Source of the DNA: an uncultured Pseudomonas sp.
Lineage (GTDB): Bacteria > Pseudomonadota > Gammaproteobacteria > Pseudomonadales > Pseudomonadaceae
NCBI RefSeq assembly: GCF_913774235.1
Contig: NZ_CAJYDW010000012.1
Span: forward strand, 1 to 64,000
Reading direction: 5' to 3'
DNA: 64,000 nucleotides
A program made the translations under genes and the position numbers. Below are positions 9,313 to 19,400 of the stretch, piece by piece. The first letter of the stretch is position 1, and every line of letters starts with the position of its first letter. The notes beneath the pieces were generated by a model, which did not search any database, was not told the DNA's origin, and worked only from the letters and a program-made list of their open reading frames with translations.

Positions 9313-10478
9313 GGGCGCGGGCGCTGTTCTTCATCGCCCTGGGTCTGTTCGGGCTGTATGCCGTCGAGTTCGGTGTGGTCGGCATCCTGCCGGCCATTGT
9401 CCAGCGTCATGGCGTCGAGGTGAGCCAGGCGGCTTGGCTGGTAGCGCTGTTCGCTGGCGTGGTCGCCATTGGTGGGCCGGCCATGGTGCTATGGCTCTCG
9501 CGCTACGACCGCCGCCGGGTACTGACCGCCGCCTTGCTGGTCTTCAGCCTGTGCAGTCTGCTGTCGGCCCAGGCGCCCAGCTTTGCCGTGCTGCTGGCGC
9601 TACGCATCCCCTCGGCCCTGCTGCATCCGGTGTTCTTCGCGCTGGCCTTCGCGGCGGCTGTCTCACTATATCCACCCGAGCGCGCCGCACACGCCACGGC
9701 CATGGCGTTTCTCGGCACAACTCTGGGGTTGGTACTGGGGGTGCCGCTGGCGACCTGGATCGAGGCCAGGGTGTCTTACGAAGCCTCTTTTCACTTCTGT
9801 GCGGCGGTGAATCTGTTGGCGGCGGCCGGGCTCTGGATAGTGCTTCCGGCCGGTGGCGGAGCGCAAAGCCGTGCACCGCTACATCGGTTGCCGACGATCC
9901 TGCGCAGGCGCGCGCTCTGGCTCTCGATCATCGCGGCGGTAGCCATCTTCGCCGCGATGTTTTCCGTCTACAGCTATGCCGCCGAATACCTGGCGCGGCA
10001 GGCGCACCTGGGCGGTACGGCGATCAGTATCCTGCTGGGCGTCTTCGGGGTGGGTGGCGTGCTCGGCAACCTCCTGGCCGGACGGGCGCTGGAGCGCCAG
10101 TTCGCCTGGACGGTTCTGGCCTACCCTCTGGTGCTGGCGGCCACCTATGGCGTGTTGCTGGCATTCGCTTCGTCGTCGTTCACGACCCTGGTGCCGATCT
10201 GCCTGCTATGGGGCGCAGTCCATACCAGCGGCTTGATCGTCAGCCAGCTGTGGGTGACCTCGGCGGCACCGGAGGTGCCCGAGTTCGCCACCAGTCTCTA
10301 TGTCTCCGCAGCCAACCTCGGCGTGGTGCTGGGAGCAGCAATGGGTGGGAGCCTCATCGCGCGGGTGGGGATGCCAGGAGTGCTTTGGAGCGGTTGGCTG
10401 TTCACAGCGGTGGCGCTGGTTGCCGTGTTGGCTAGAAGACCCTGGCGTGGCGGCGTCCAGGGGCGTCTGGAGTCCTAG
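9309..10478 (+). CDS. MFS transporter, second of a tandem pair
   Basis: A 389-residue major facilitator with 12 predicted helices (MRARALFFIALGLFGLYAVE begins helix 1) and a basic SRYDRRRVLT loop 2-3. The start at 9309 was chosen because it overlaps the previous stop (ATGA) and has CGGAG upstream. It is related to, but clearly different from, the MFS gene just before it. Two adjacent MFS genes fused to one hydrolase operon suggest complementary export specificities or a heteromeric unit; substrate unknown. Confidence 0.87.
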   Translation: MRARALFFIALGLFGLYAVEFGVVGILPAIVQRHGVEVSQAAWLVALFAGVVAIGGPAMVLWLSRYDRRRVLTAALLVFSLCSLLSAQAPSFAVLLALRIPSALLHPVFFALAFAAAVSLYPPERAAHATAMAFLGTTLGLVLGVPLATWIEARVSYEASFHFCAAVNLLAAAGLWIVLPAGGGAQSRAPLHRLPTILRRRALWLSIIAAVAIFAAMFSVYSYAAEYLARQAHLGGTAISILLGVFGVGGVLGNLLAGRALERQFAWTVLAYPLVLAATYGVLLAFASSSFTTLVPICLLWGAVHTSGLIVSQLWVTSAAPEVPEFATSLYVSAANLGVVLGAAMGGSLIARVGMPGVLWSGWLFTAVALVAVLARRPWRGGVQGRLES

Positions 10479-10728
10479 GGGGCCAGAACTCCCAAAGGGC
10501 GCTGCCGCGCTCTGGTTGAACCTGAGGTTTAGCCGGGCGGGGCGGATGAGGGTCGTTCTGATGGTTGCGCAACTGAATTGACGGCGCGGTCGCTCGACCG
10601 GCGCTACCGCGTGTCTTCAGTCGTTTGCTGACCTGACCGCCCCAGCCGCCTTGGGTCGGTCGGAGATTTACAGTGGGTAGCCCAGCAGGGATATTGGCGG
10701 GCAATTCTTTGGCCCGACCGATTTCACC
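10479..10728. other. Intergenic stretch without a recognisable gene
   Basis: About 250 bp between the MFS operon and sbcD. No coding frame with a ribosome site, no clear terminator and no repeat was seen. It presumably holds the sbcD promoter. Confidence 0.4.
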
Positions 10729-12027
10729 ATGGAAAACCTCCCGCTCTTCGATCTGCCTCCTGCCGCTCCTGCGGAAAAACCCAAGCCCAAGCGCGCGCGC
10801 AAGGCGTCGCCGGCAGGCGGCCTGCGCCTGCTGCACACCTCCGACTGGCACCTGGGGCAGCACTTCCTCGGCCGCACCCGTGAGGCCGAGCATCGGGCCT
10901 TTCTGACCTGGTTGGTGGGCCAGGTGGAAGAGCAGCAGGTGGACGTGGTGCTGGTGGCGGGGGACATCTTCGATACCGCGACCCCACCGAGCTATGCCCG
11001 GGAGCTGTACAACGGTTTCATCGTCGCCCTGCGCGGCACGGGCGCCAGCCTGGTGGTGCTGGGGGGCAACCATGATTCCGCGGCGGTCCTGGCGGAATCC
11101 CGCGAGTTGCTGGCCTGCCTGGATACCCGGGTCATCCCCTGTATCAGCGCGACGCCGGCGGATCAGCTACTGGAACTGCGCCGGCGTGACGGCGAGATCG
11201 GCGCGCTGCTCTGCGGTATTCCTTTCGTCCGCCCGCGGGACGTGGTGCAGAGCCAGGCGGGGCAGAGCGCCGACGACAAGCGCCAGGCGCTGCAACAGGC
11301 CATCCAGGGCCATTACGCCGAGTTGTACGCCCTGGCCGAGGCGCGGCGCGCCGAACTGGGCGGCCGCTTGCCCATCATCGCCACCGGCCACCTGACTACC
11401 GTGGGCGCCAGCGCCAGCGAGTCGGTGCGGGAGATCTATGTCGGCAGCCTCGATGCCTTTCCCACCAGCGCCTTCCCGCCGGCGGACTATATCGCCCTCG
11501 GGCATATCCACCGACCCCAGCGTGTCGGTGGCCTGGAGCAGGTGCGCTACAGCGGCTCGCCGCTGTGCCTGAGTTTCGACGAAGAGCGCGCCAAGGAGGT
11601 CCTGCTGGTGGAATTCGGTACGGGCCTGGAGCGGGTGACGCCCCTGGCGGTGCCCTGTTTCCAGCCGCTGGCGGTGGTACAGGGGACGCTGGAAGAACTC
11701 GGGGCGGCGCTCACCCAGGCGGCCGCCGACGGCAGCGCCGCGTGCCCGGTGTGGGCCGAGGTGGTGGTGGCAGGGGACGACTACCTGGCCGATCTGCAGC
11801 CGCGCATCAGTGCGCTGGTCGCCGAATTGCCGCTGGAGGTACTACGGGTCCGCCGGGCGCGCAGCGCGGCGGCGCCGACGCTGCAGGGCACCCAGCGCGA
11901 GACACTGGAGGAGCTCAGCCCGTTGGACGTCTTCCAGCAGCGCCTGGCCGATGAGCAGCTGGACGACGAGTTGCGCACCCGGCTGGAAGGGCTTTACCGC
12001 GAGGTTCTCGGCGAGATGCCGGCCTGA
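10729..12027 (+). CDS. sbcD: Exonuclease subunit SbcD (Mre11-like nuclease)
   Basis: A 432-residue Mre11-family phosphoesterase. Manganese-site motifs are visible in order: HTSDWHLGQ, VAGDIFDTA, GGNHDSA and ATGHLT, then GHIHRPQ. With SbcC it forms a DNA-end and hairpin-cleaving complex acting in recombination and repair. The N terminus has about 30 extra Pro/Lys/Ala-rich residues before the conserved core (LRLLHTSDWHLG), and the ribosome site before ATG 10729 is weak. Its partner sbcC is not next to it but 4.4 kb downstream on the same strand. Confidence 0.95.
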   Translation: MENLPLFDLPPAAPAEKPKPKRARKASPAGGLRLLHTSDWHLGQHFLGRTREAEHRAFLTWLVGQVEEQQVDVVLVAGDIFDTATPPSYARELYNGFIVALRGTGASLVVLGGNHDSAAVLAESRELLACLDTRVIPCISATPADQLLELRRRDGEIGALLCGIPFVRPRDVVQSQAGQSADDKRQALQQAIQGHYAELYALAEARRAELGGRLPIIATGHLTTVGASASESVREIYVGSLDAFPTSAFPPADYIALGHIHRPQRVGGLEQVRYSGSPLCLSFDEERAKEVLLVEFGTGLERVTPLAVPCFQPLAVVQGTLEELGAALTQAAADGSAACPVWAEVVVAGDDYLADLQPRISALVAELPLEVLRVRRARSAAAPTLQGTQRETLEELSPLDVFQQRLADEQLDDELRTRLEGLYREVLGEMPA

Positions 12028-12126
12028 TCGCAGCGAAACGCTTCCATCGGACCGATTTTCCCGACAGGAACAACGCCCGTTTGCCCGGGGTCACCCTCCT
12101 AAGCACCCGCCACAGGAGGAGATCCT

Positions 12127-12966
12127 ATGAACGACCTATCCCAACCCCTCGCCGCGACGCGCCAGGCGCAGTCGACGCGACAGGTACCCAATGTTCAGGG
12201 CAGCGAGCGTGTCATCTCCCTGCTGGGCGGCGGCCTGCTCATCCTCGGCGGTCTCCGCCGCGGCGGCCTGACCGGCTGCGTGGAGATGGCCCTGGGCGCC
12301 ATGGCGCTCAGCCGCGGAGTCCGCCAGCGCTGCGAACTCAAGGCCGCGCTGCAACCCTCGCCCTTCGAGCAAGCCCTGGCCGAGCGCTGGGGCTGGCGCA
12401 ATCCCACCGCCATCCAGCGCAGTGTCACCATCGCCCGGCCGCGGGAAGAGGTGTTCGCCTACTGCACCGATCTGCAGCACCTGCGTGAGCTGCTGCCCTT
12501 CGTCGACCGCATCGAGTCGGGCGCCGATGGCGACAGCCACTGGCATGCCACCGGCCCCCTGGGCCGTACCCTCACCTGGACCCTGGAACAGAGCGAGCGG
12601 CGCGACAACGAATTCCTGCTCTGGAGCACCGTGCCCGGCACGGTGATGGCGCACAAGGCCAGCCTGACCTTCAGCGACGCGCCCCAGGGCCGCGGCACCC
12701 TGGTCCAGGCCGTCCTGGCCTGCGAAGCACCCGCCGGCCTGCTCGGCCATGCCGTCACCGAAGGCATCAGTCGCTTCACCGGCAAGGCGGTCAATCTCGG
12801 CCTGCGCCGGCTCAAGCAGCAACTGGAGACCGGCGAGATATCTACACCCGAGATCACCCGCAGCGGTCGCCCGCTGGCGCCTTCCCATCCGCCGGTCACC
12901 CGGCCGGCCGACGAACCCCGCGCCGATCTCGATGCCGGCCTGGGCACTCCCGAGAGGACCGAATGA
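12127..12966 (+). CDS. SRPBCC/START-fold protein with hydrophobic N-terminal segment
   Basis: A 279-residue protein. Residues about 27-65 form a glycine-rich hydrophobic stretch (VISLLGGGLLILGGLRRGG) like DUF2892-type membrane hairpins. Residues about 95-235 form a polyketide-cyclase/SRPBCC fold (SVTIARPREEVFAYCTDLQHL). The C-terminal 40 residues are Pro/Arg-rich and probably disordered. The ribosome site is very strong (AGGAGGAGAT). The stop overlaps the alcohol dehydrogenase start (ATGA), so they are coupled; pairing of this type with a zinc dehydrogenase suggests a stress or ligand-handling role. No specific function can be assigned. Confidence 0.8.
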   Translation: MNDLSQPLAATRQAQSTRQVPNVQGSERVISLLGGGLLILGGLRRGGLTGCVEMALGAMALSRGVRQRCELKAALQPSPFEQALAERWGWRNPTAIQRSVTIARPREEVFAYCTDLQHLRELLPFVDRIESGADGDSHWHATGPLGRTLTWTLEQSERRDNEFLLWSTVPGTVMAHKASLTFSDAPQGRGTLVQAVLACEAPAGLLGHAVTEGISRFTGKAVNLGLRRLKQQLETGEISTPEITRSGRPLAPSHPPVTRPADEPRADLDAGLGTPERTE

Positions 12967-14141
12967 TGCGAGCTCTGACCTGGCAAGCCCCCAACCGTCT
13001 GCAAGTGGAAACCGTTCCCGACCCGGAAATCCTCAATCCGCGTGACGCCATCGTGCGCGTCATCATGTCCTCGGTGTGCGGCTCGGACCTGCACCTGCTG
13101 GGCGGCTACGTCCCGGCGATGAAGCCTGGCGACATCATCGGCCACGAATTCCTCGCCGAGGTCGTCGAGCTGGGCAGCGGACTGCGCAATGGCGACCTGG
13201 CCGTCGGCGACCGGGTGATCACCATCTCCATCATCGGCTGCGGTGACTGCGAGCACTGCCAGCGCGAGGACTACAACTGCTGCGACAACAGCAATCCCAA
13301 GCCCGAATTGACCGACCTGGCCTATGGTCAGCCCTGCACCGGCATCTTCGGCTATAGCCACGCCTTCGGCGGCTATGCCGGCAGCCACGCCACCTACGTG
13401 CGGGTGCCCTATGCCGACGTTAACCTGTTCAAGGTGCCCGACGGGGTCAGCGACGCCCAGGCGGTGTTCGTCTCCGATGCCGTGCCCACCGGCTACTATG
13501 CGGCCGACCTGGCCGACATCCAGCCCGGCGACACCGTGGCGGTCTGGGGCTGTGGCGGGGTGGGGCAGATGGCCATTCGCAGCGCCTACCTGCTGGGCGC
13601 CGAGCGGGTCATCGCCATCGACCGCTTCAGCGATCGCCTGCAACTGGCGGCGCAAAAGGCCGGCGCCATCACCCTCGACTACGAGACTACCAACATCCAC
13701 GAAGCCCTGCTGGAGCTGACCGGTGGCCGCGGGCTGGATCGTTGCCTGGATTGCGTCGGCATGGAGGCTCACGGCACCCAACTCGACTACACCTACGACA
13801 AGACCAAGCAACTGCTGCGGTTGCACACCGAACGTGGCTCGGCCCTGCGCCAGGCCATCCGCGCCTGCCGCAAGAGCGGCACGGTGTCGGTGATCGGCGT
13901 CTACGGCGGGGTGATCGACAAGTTTCCCATGGGCGCCATCGTCAACAAGGCGCTGACGGTGAAGTCGGGCCAGCAACCGGGACAGCGCTATGTGGAGCGG
14001 CTGTTCGAGCACATCAAGAAAGGCGAACTGGACCCCTCCTACCTGCTCACCCACCCGATGAGCCTGGAGGAGTCGCCCTATGGCTACGAGCTGTTCAAGT
14101 CCAAGGACAAGAATTGCATGAGAGCGGTGTTCATGCCTTAG
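12963..14141 (+). CDS. Zinc-dependent alcohol dehydrogenase (MDR superfamily)
   Basis: A 392-residue medium-chain dehydrogenase. Catalytic zinc ligands C39 (SSVCGSD) and H61-E62 (GHEF) are present. The structural-zinc lobe is GCGDCEHCQREDYNCC, and the Rossmann motif is VWGCGGVGQMA. The length and the NPKPE insertion resemble glutathione-independent formaldehyde-dehydrogenase-like members, but the substrate is uncertain. ATG 12963 overlaps the SRPBCC stop; a second ATG follows immediately at 12966. The 3' end overlaps the convergent AraC gene by 11 bp. Confidence 0.88.
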   Translation: MMRALTWQAPNRLQVETVPDPEILNPRDAIVRVIMSSVCGSDLHLLGGYVPAMKPGDIIGHEFLAEVVELGSGLRNGDLAVGDRVITISIIGCGDCEHCQREDYNCCDNSNPKPELTDLAYGQPCTGIFGYSHAFGGYAGSHATYVRVPYADVNLFKVPDGVSDAQAVFVSDAVPTGYYAADLADIQPGDTVAVWGCGGVGQMAIRSAYLLGAERVIAIDRFSDRLQLAAQKAGAITLDYETTNIHEALLELTGGRGLDRCLDCVGMEAHGTQLDYTYDKTKQLLRLHTERGSALRQAIRACRKSGTVSVIGVYGGVIDKFPMGAIVNKALTVKSGQQPGQRYVERLFEHIKKGELDPSYLLTHPMSLEESPYGYELFKSKDKNCMRAVFMP

Positions 14142-15060
14142 CCAAGGCCCGCTCGCCTCGGGTCAGCGCCCGGTATGCCCGTGGCGACTGACCCAGGACG
14201 CGGCGAAAGGCGTGGCTGAAGGCACTGTCCGACAGATAGCCGAGCTGCGCCGCGATGGCCGAGATGGTCTGCTGGCCGTGGGCGAGGGCGGTGGTGGCCA
14301 GCAACATGCGCCAGCGGGTGAGGTATTCCAGCGGGCCCAGGCCGGCGCTGAGCTTGAACTTGAGGGCCAGGGTCGAACGCGACATCCGCACGGTCGCCGC
14401 CAATTCGGCGACCGTCCAGCGGCGCGCGGGATCGGCGTGGATGGCCTGGATCGCCGGTGCCAATTGGCTATCGGCCAGCACCCGCAGCCAACTGGGAAAG
14501 GCTTGCCGGGTATCACTCAGGTGCAGGCGCAACGCCTGGACCAGCATCAACTGGCCCAGTTGCTGGACGGTCAGCTCACTGCCTGGGGCGGGCTGGGCCA
14601 GCTCCCGGGCCAGCAGGGGCAGGGCCCAGCGCAATAGCGACGCCGGTTCCGAGTCGTGGCGGATGACGATGACCGGGGGCAGGCCCTCGAACAGCAGGCG
14701 CGCATTCGTGGCGAAGGTGAAACGGCCACCCACTAGAAAGAAGGCATCGGCACTGCCGTGTCGGGCAATGCCGGCGGTGGCGATGGCGTAGAGCGGCGCC
14801 GCGGGGGTCGAAGGCAAGCGCGGATCGCTGGCCAGTTCGAAAGCCAAGGCTTGCGTCAGCAGAAAGCAGTCGCCGGCGTCCAGGGACAGGGCAGTGGACA
14901 GGCCCGCTACCTTCAGCCAGCAGCAGCCTTCAACGACGGCGTTGAACTTGATCCCCTCGGGTGGCGGAAAGCTCAGTGCCCAGTCTTGTCCGGCCTGCAA
15001 GCCGGCGAAGAGGGCGCTCCGGGGCTGCAGGGTGCTGAGTACCGAAGACAGGGGGTCCAT
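14131..15060 (-). CDS. AraC-family regulator with N-terminal cupin, probably controlling the divergent SDR gene
   Basis: A 309-residue regulator. The N-terminal 1-180 region is a cupin-type ligand domain (MDPLSSVLSTLQPRSALF; LDAGDCFLLT), and the C-terminal 200-305 region is an AraC HTH (WTVAELAATVRMSRSTLALKF; LGYLSDSAFSHAFRRVLG). It is divergent from an SDR gene with a 106-bp gap, the common arrangement of this cupin-AraC group with short-chain dehydrogenases, so it probably controls that gene. The effector is unknown. Confidence 0.87.
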   Translation of the reverse strand: MDPLSSVLSTLQPRSALFAGLQAGQDWALSFPPPEGIKFNAVVEGCCWLKVAGLSTALSLDAGDCFLLTQALAFELASDPRLPSTPAAPLYAIATAGIARHGSADAFFLVGGRFTFATNARLLFEGLPPVIVIRHDSEPASLLRWALPLLARELAQPAPGSELTVQQLGQLMLVQALRLHLSDTRQAFPSWLRVLADSQLAPAIQAIHADPARRWTVAELAATVRMSRSTLALKFKLSAGLGPLEYLTRWRMLLATTALAHGQQTISAIAAQLGYLSDSAFSHAFRRVLGQSPRAYRALTRGERALAKA

Positions 15061-15166
15061 GGCAAATCGGACGCTCTCGACAGAAAAGCGGATTATTCCG
15101 CATTCAACGTTGTTCGTGCAGTGGAGACACTAGAAGCCTGTTGCAACCGACCACAGGAGTCTCTCC

Positions 15167-16120
15167 ATGCGCAGCCACTCTCCCCTGAACTCTCCCTTCG
15201 GCGCTCACTCCACGGCCCAGGACGTCGTCGCTGGCCTGGATCTGTCCGGCGCCACTGCCCTGGTGACGGGTGGTCACTCGGGGCTTGGCCTGGAAACCAC
15301 CCGCGCCTTGGCAGCGGCCGGCGCCCGGGTCATAGTCGCAGCCCGCGATCTGGAGCGGGCGCGGGCGAGCCTCTGTGAGTTGAAAGCGGTCGAGCTCGAG
15401 CCGCTCGATCTGAGCGACCTGGACAGCGTGCGTGACTTCGCCGCCCATTGCTCCACCCGAATAGCGGCCCTGGACATCCTCATCGGTAGCGCCGGGATCA
15501 TGGCCTGCGCCGAAACTCGTGTCGGGCCGGGCTGGGAAGCGCAGTTCGCCACCAATCACCTGGGCCATTACGCGCTGGTCAACCTGCTGCTGCCGCGTCT
15601 GGCGACCGGGGCGCGGGTGATCCAGGTGTCTTCGGCCGGGCATCAGCTCTCCGCCATGCGCTGGGAGGATGTCGACTTCAGTAATGGCTACGACAAATGG
15701 CAGGCCTATGGTCAATCGAAGACGGCCAACGCCCTGTTCGCCGTGGAATTGGACCGCCTGGCCAGGTCGGCGGGTATCCGCGCCTTCTCCCTGCACCCGG
15801 GCAAGATATTCACGCCCTTGCAGCGGCACCTGACGCGGGAAGAGATGATCGCCGCCGGCTGGCTTGACCCGCACGGACGACCGGCCGATCCCTCGTTCAA
15901 AACACCCGCGCAGGGCGCTGCGACCCAGGTCTGGGCGGCCACCTCGACGCTGTTGGCTGGCCTGGGCGGCCTCTATTGCGAGGATTGCAACCTGGCCCCG
16001 CTGGTGGATGCCCCAACCAGGGATGCTACCGGTGTGATGCCCCACGCGCTGGATGCCGAGGCTGCAGCGCGGCTATGGGAACTGTCGGCCCGGCGTACAG
16101 GCGTGAATGCCTTCGCCTGA
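15167..16120 (+). CDS. Short-chain dehydrogenase/reductase (SDR), retinol-dehydrogenase/WWOX-like
   Basis: A 317-residue classical SDR. The cofactor motif TGGHSGLG lies near residue 33, an NHLG segment (ATNHLGHYALV) at about 128 and the catalytic YxxxK as YGQSK at about 182. The Arg-rich AARDLERA segment after beta-2 suggests NADP(H) preference. The ribosome site AGGAG is 9 bp before ATG 15167. The divergent cupin-AraC gene is its likely regulator. The substrate is not known. Confidence 0.88.
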   Translation: MRSHSPLNSPFGAHSTAQDVVAGLDLSGATALVTGGHSGLGLETTRALAAAGARVIVAARDLERARASLCELKAVELEPLDLSDLDSVRDFAAHCSTRIAALDILIGSAGIMACAETRVGPGWEAQFATNHLGHYALVNLLLPRLATGARVIQVSSAGHQLSAMRWEDVDFSNGYDKWQAYGQSKTANALFAVELDRLARSAGIRAFSLHPGKIFTPLQRHLTREEMIAAGWLDPHGRPADPSFKTPAQGAATQVWAATSTLLAGLGGLYCEDCNLAPLVDAPTRDATGVMPHALDAEAAARLWELSARRTGVNAFA

Positions 16121-16127
16121 GCCGAGG

Positions 16128-16265
16128 CTAGACCCACCAACTGGTCAGCGGCTGTACCAGCGCGGCGACCTTGTGGCCGCCACTGCAACTGACCAGCGCC
16201 AGGGTGCCCACACCGACCAGCAGCGGCATGCCGAGAAAATCGAAGGGCGAGAGAGGCGAACGCAT
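16128..16265 (-). CDS. Small membrane protein, 45 residues, unknown function
   Basis: The frame encodes MRSPLSPFDFLGMPLLVGV followed by GTLALVSCSGGHKVAALVQ and PLTSWWV. One hydrophobic segment (about residues 9-28) fits a single transmembrane helix. A near-perfect Shine-Dalgarno (GGGAGGAAT) lies 5 bases before the ATG, which is why it is called although short. It is convergent with the SDR gene (8 bp gap) and divergent from sbcC. No family is recognised. Confidence 0.6.
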   Translation of the reverse strand: MRSPLSPFDFLGMPLLVGVGTLALVSCSGGHKVAALVQPLTSWWV

Positions 16266-16435
16266 GAGGATTCCTCCCGAAAGGCGGTTGCAGAGCGGTC
16301 GTAACCAGTTGAGAGCCGGGGAGGGGGCAAGTTCAGCGGTGGACACGACCACAGGTCGAATGGTCGGTTGCCATGGGCGAGCGGGCGCAACAATGCCAGA
16401 ATCGGCGGTTCGCCGAGTCGTCCTGGAAAAGCCCG

Positions 16436-19400
16436 ATGAAGATCCTCACCCTGCGCCTGAAGAACCTCAATTCCCTCAAGGGTGAGTGGAAGATCGACTT
16501 CACCGCCGAGCCCTTCGCCAGCAGTGGCCTGTTTGCCATCACCGGGCCGACCGGGGCGGGCAAGACCACCCTGCTGGATGCCATCTGCCTGGCGCTCTAT
16601 CACCGTACGCCGCGCATGAGCAAGGTGGGCGGGGAGAGCAACGAACTCATGACCCGGCATACCGGCGACTGCCTCGCCGAGGTGGAATTCGCCGTGCGTG
16701 GCGAGCGCTACCGGGCCTTCTGGAGTCAGCGTCGGGCCCGTGACCGCGCCGATGGTGCCCTGCAACCGCCCAAGGTCGAATTGGCCAAGCTGGATGGCAG
16801 CATCCTCGCCGAAAAGACCGGCGACAAGCTGCGCCTCACCGAAGAACTCACCGGTCTCGACTTCGAGCGCTTCACCCGCTCCATGCTGCTGGCCCAGGGC
16901 GGTTTCGCCGCCTTCCTGGAGGCCAGCGCCAGCCAGCGCGCCGAGTTGTTGGAGGAACTGACCGGGACCGCGGTGTACGGCCAGATCTCCCAACGGGTGT
17001 TCGAGCGTGCTAAGGCCGTTAAGGACACCTTAGAGCTATTGCGCCAACGACGAGATGGCGTCGAGGTGCTGGACGACGAACGCCGCCAGGCGCTGATCGC
17101 CGAAGGCACCACCCTGGCGGCGCGCGAGGTGCAGCTGGGCGAACAACTGGCGACCTGGCAGGCGCAGCGCCAGTGGCTCGCGGCGCTGGAGCAGGCGGCG
17201 ACCGCGGCGCAGACGGCCGAGTCTCGCCTGGCCGCGGCCCAGCAGGCCTGGGACGCCGCCGAGTCCCGGCGCCAGCGCCTGGCAGCGGCCGAGCCGGCGG
17301 CGCGTCTGCTGCCAGTCGAGCAGGCCTGGCGCGAAGCCCAGGCGCGTGAGCATCAAAGTCGTGACGAACTGACGCAGCTGGACCAGCGCCTGCAGGCCCT
17401 GGCCGCTCGCCGCGAAGCGGCCCTGGGCCAGGCGCTGGGCGCCAGCCTGGAACTATGGCATCAGGCCGAGACGCAACAGGCGCACAGGCACGATGAACAG
17501 CAGCGCCTGGCCACCAGCCTGGCCGAGCGGACCCGCCATGCCGAGCTGGGCGAGCGCCTGGGTGACTGGCGCAGCCAACTGGCCCTGCGTGATGAACGCG
17601 CCGACACCCTGGCGCGGCTCACTCGGCGCCAGGAGGAACAGACGCACCAACTGCAGCTGCTGGCCGAGGAACGCGAGGCCCAGCAGGTAGCGGTGCAACG
17701 GGCGCGCGACCAGGCAATCCAGGCCCAGGCCGCGGAGCAGGCCCAGGCCGAGCGCTGGCAGGCTGCCCTGGACGGCCGCGACGAAAAAGCCTGGCGTGGT
17801 CTCTGGCAGGCGGCGCTGGGGCGCGTCAACGAAGTCGACCAGCTGGACCAATTGGTCGAGCGTCGCCGTCAGTTGCAGACCCAGCTGGAGCGCCTGGCGC
17901 GCAGCCAGGGCGAGCGCCAGCGCCAGCATGGCGAGCAGCAGCTGCGGCTGGACGCCTTGCGCGGTCGCTATCGCGAGGTGGCCCAGCAGGTCCGCGAGCG
18001 CGAGAAACTGCTCGAACAGGAGCGGGTCATCCGCAGCCTGGAGGCCCAGCGCGCCGAACTGCGCCCCCATGAACCCTGCCCGCTGTGCGGCTCGCGCGAA
18101 CATCCGGCGGTGGCCGACTACGCCGCCCTGGACGTCTCGGCCACCCAGACCGCGCTGCAGGAGGCCAAGACCGAGCTGGAGCGCCTGACCCAGGAAGGCA
18201 AGGAGCTGGGCGAAACCCTGGTCGCGCTCAAGACGCAACTCGACCAGACCAGCGAACAGCAGACCGAGGCCAGCCAGCAGCTGGAGCAACTGGGCGAACT
18301 CTGGCGCCAGCGCTGCGTGGCCCTGGGCGCCGACCCTGAGGCACCCGGTGCGGTGGCTGAACTGCGCCGTCGACAGGACGCCGAGCTGGCCCGCATCCAG
18401 CAGGTATTGGCCACCCTGGACGGCCTGCGCCAGCTGGGCGAGGAGAGTCGCCAGGAGGCCCAGCGCACGGCGCGCCAGCAGGCCGATGCCGAGCAGCGCC
18501 TGGCCCTGGCCGAGGCGGCCTGGGAGCGCGCCCGTCAGGGTCTGGCCGAAGGCGCGCAGGAATTACAGGAGTCGCAGCGCCACCAGACCGAGGCCGAGCG
18601 GCAGCTCGCTGCGGACCTCGCCGCTGCCGGCTACGAGCTGCCCAGTCGCGCCGCCGAATGGCTGGCCCAACGTGACCAGGAATGGCGTACCTGGCAGGCC
18701 GACCGCCAGCGCGACCAAGAGCTGCAGCAGGGTCTGCGCGACGGGGAGCAGCGCCTGGCGGCCCTGGCGCCGCTGGTGGCGACCTGGCGCGAGCGGGCGG
18801 CGGCAATCGCCGCGGCGCCGGTCGAGCCGAGCGCCGCGGCGACCGTGCTGGCTGAGGCCACCGCAGCCTGGGAAGACTGTCGCGAGCAGGGCGCGGCGCT
18901 GCAGGGCACGCGGCTGTCGCTGGCCGAGCGACTGGCGCGGGAAGCGCAACTGGCCGAGGAAGCCAGCGCCCGCTGGGAAACGGCCCTGGCCGCCAGCGCC
19001 TTCGCCGATGTCGCGGCCTGGCGCGACGCGCAGCTGGACGACGCCGAGCGCAGCGCCCTGGGCGCCGAACTGGCGCGCCTGGATACCACCCTGACCGAGG
19101 CCCGCGCCCTGGCCGGTGCCGCCCGGCAGCACCACGCCGCCCTGGGCGCGCAGCCGCTCACCGAAACATCCGCCGCCGAACTGGATGCCGCGCTGGCCGC
19201 CGCCAACGCCGAATTGCGCACCCTGAGTCAACGCCAGGGCGAGGTGGGCGCTGCGCTGCGCGACGACGAACGCCGTCGCGCGGGCTTGCAGGCGCTGCTG
19301 GTCGAGATCGCTGCCCAGGAGCGCGACCAGGACCTCTGGCAGCACCTCAATGGCCTGATCGGCTCGGCCGATGGCGCCAAATTCCGCAAGTTCGCCCAGG

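Noticed and set aside
12459-14054. 531-codon minus-strand frame
   Set aside because: Antisense to the SRPBCC and alcohol dehydrogenase genes.
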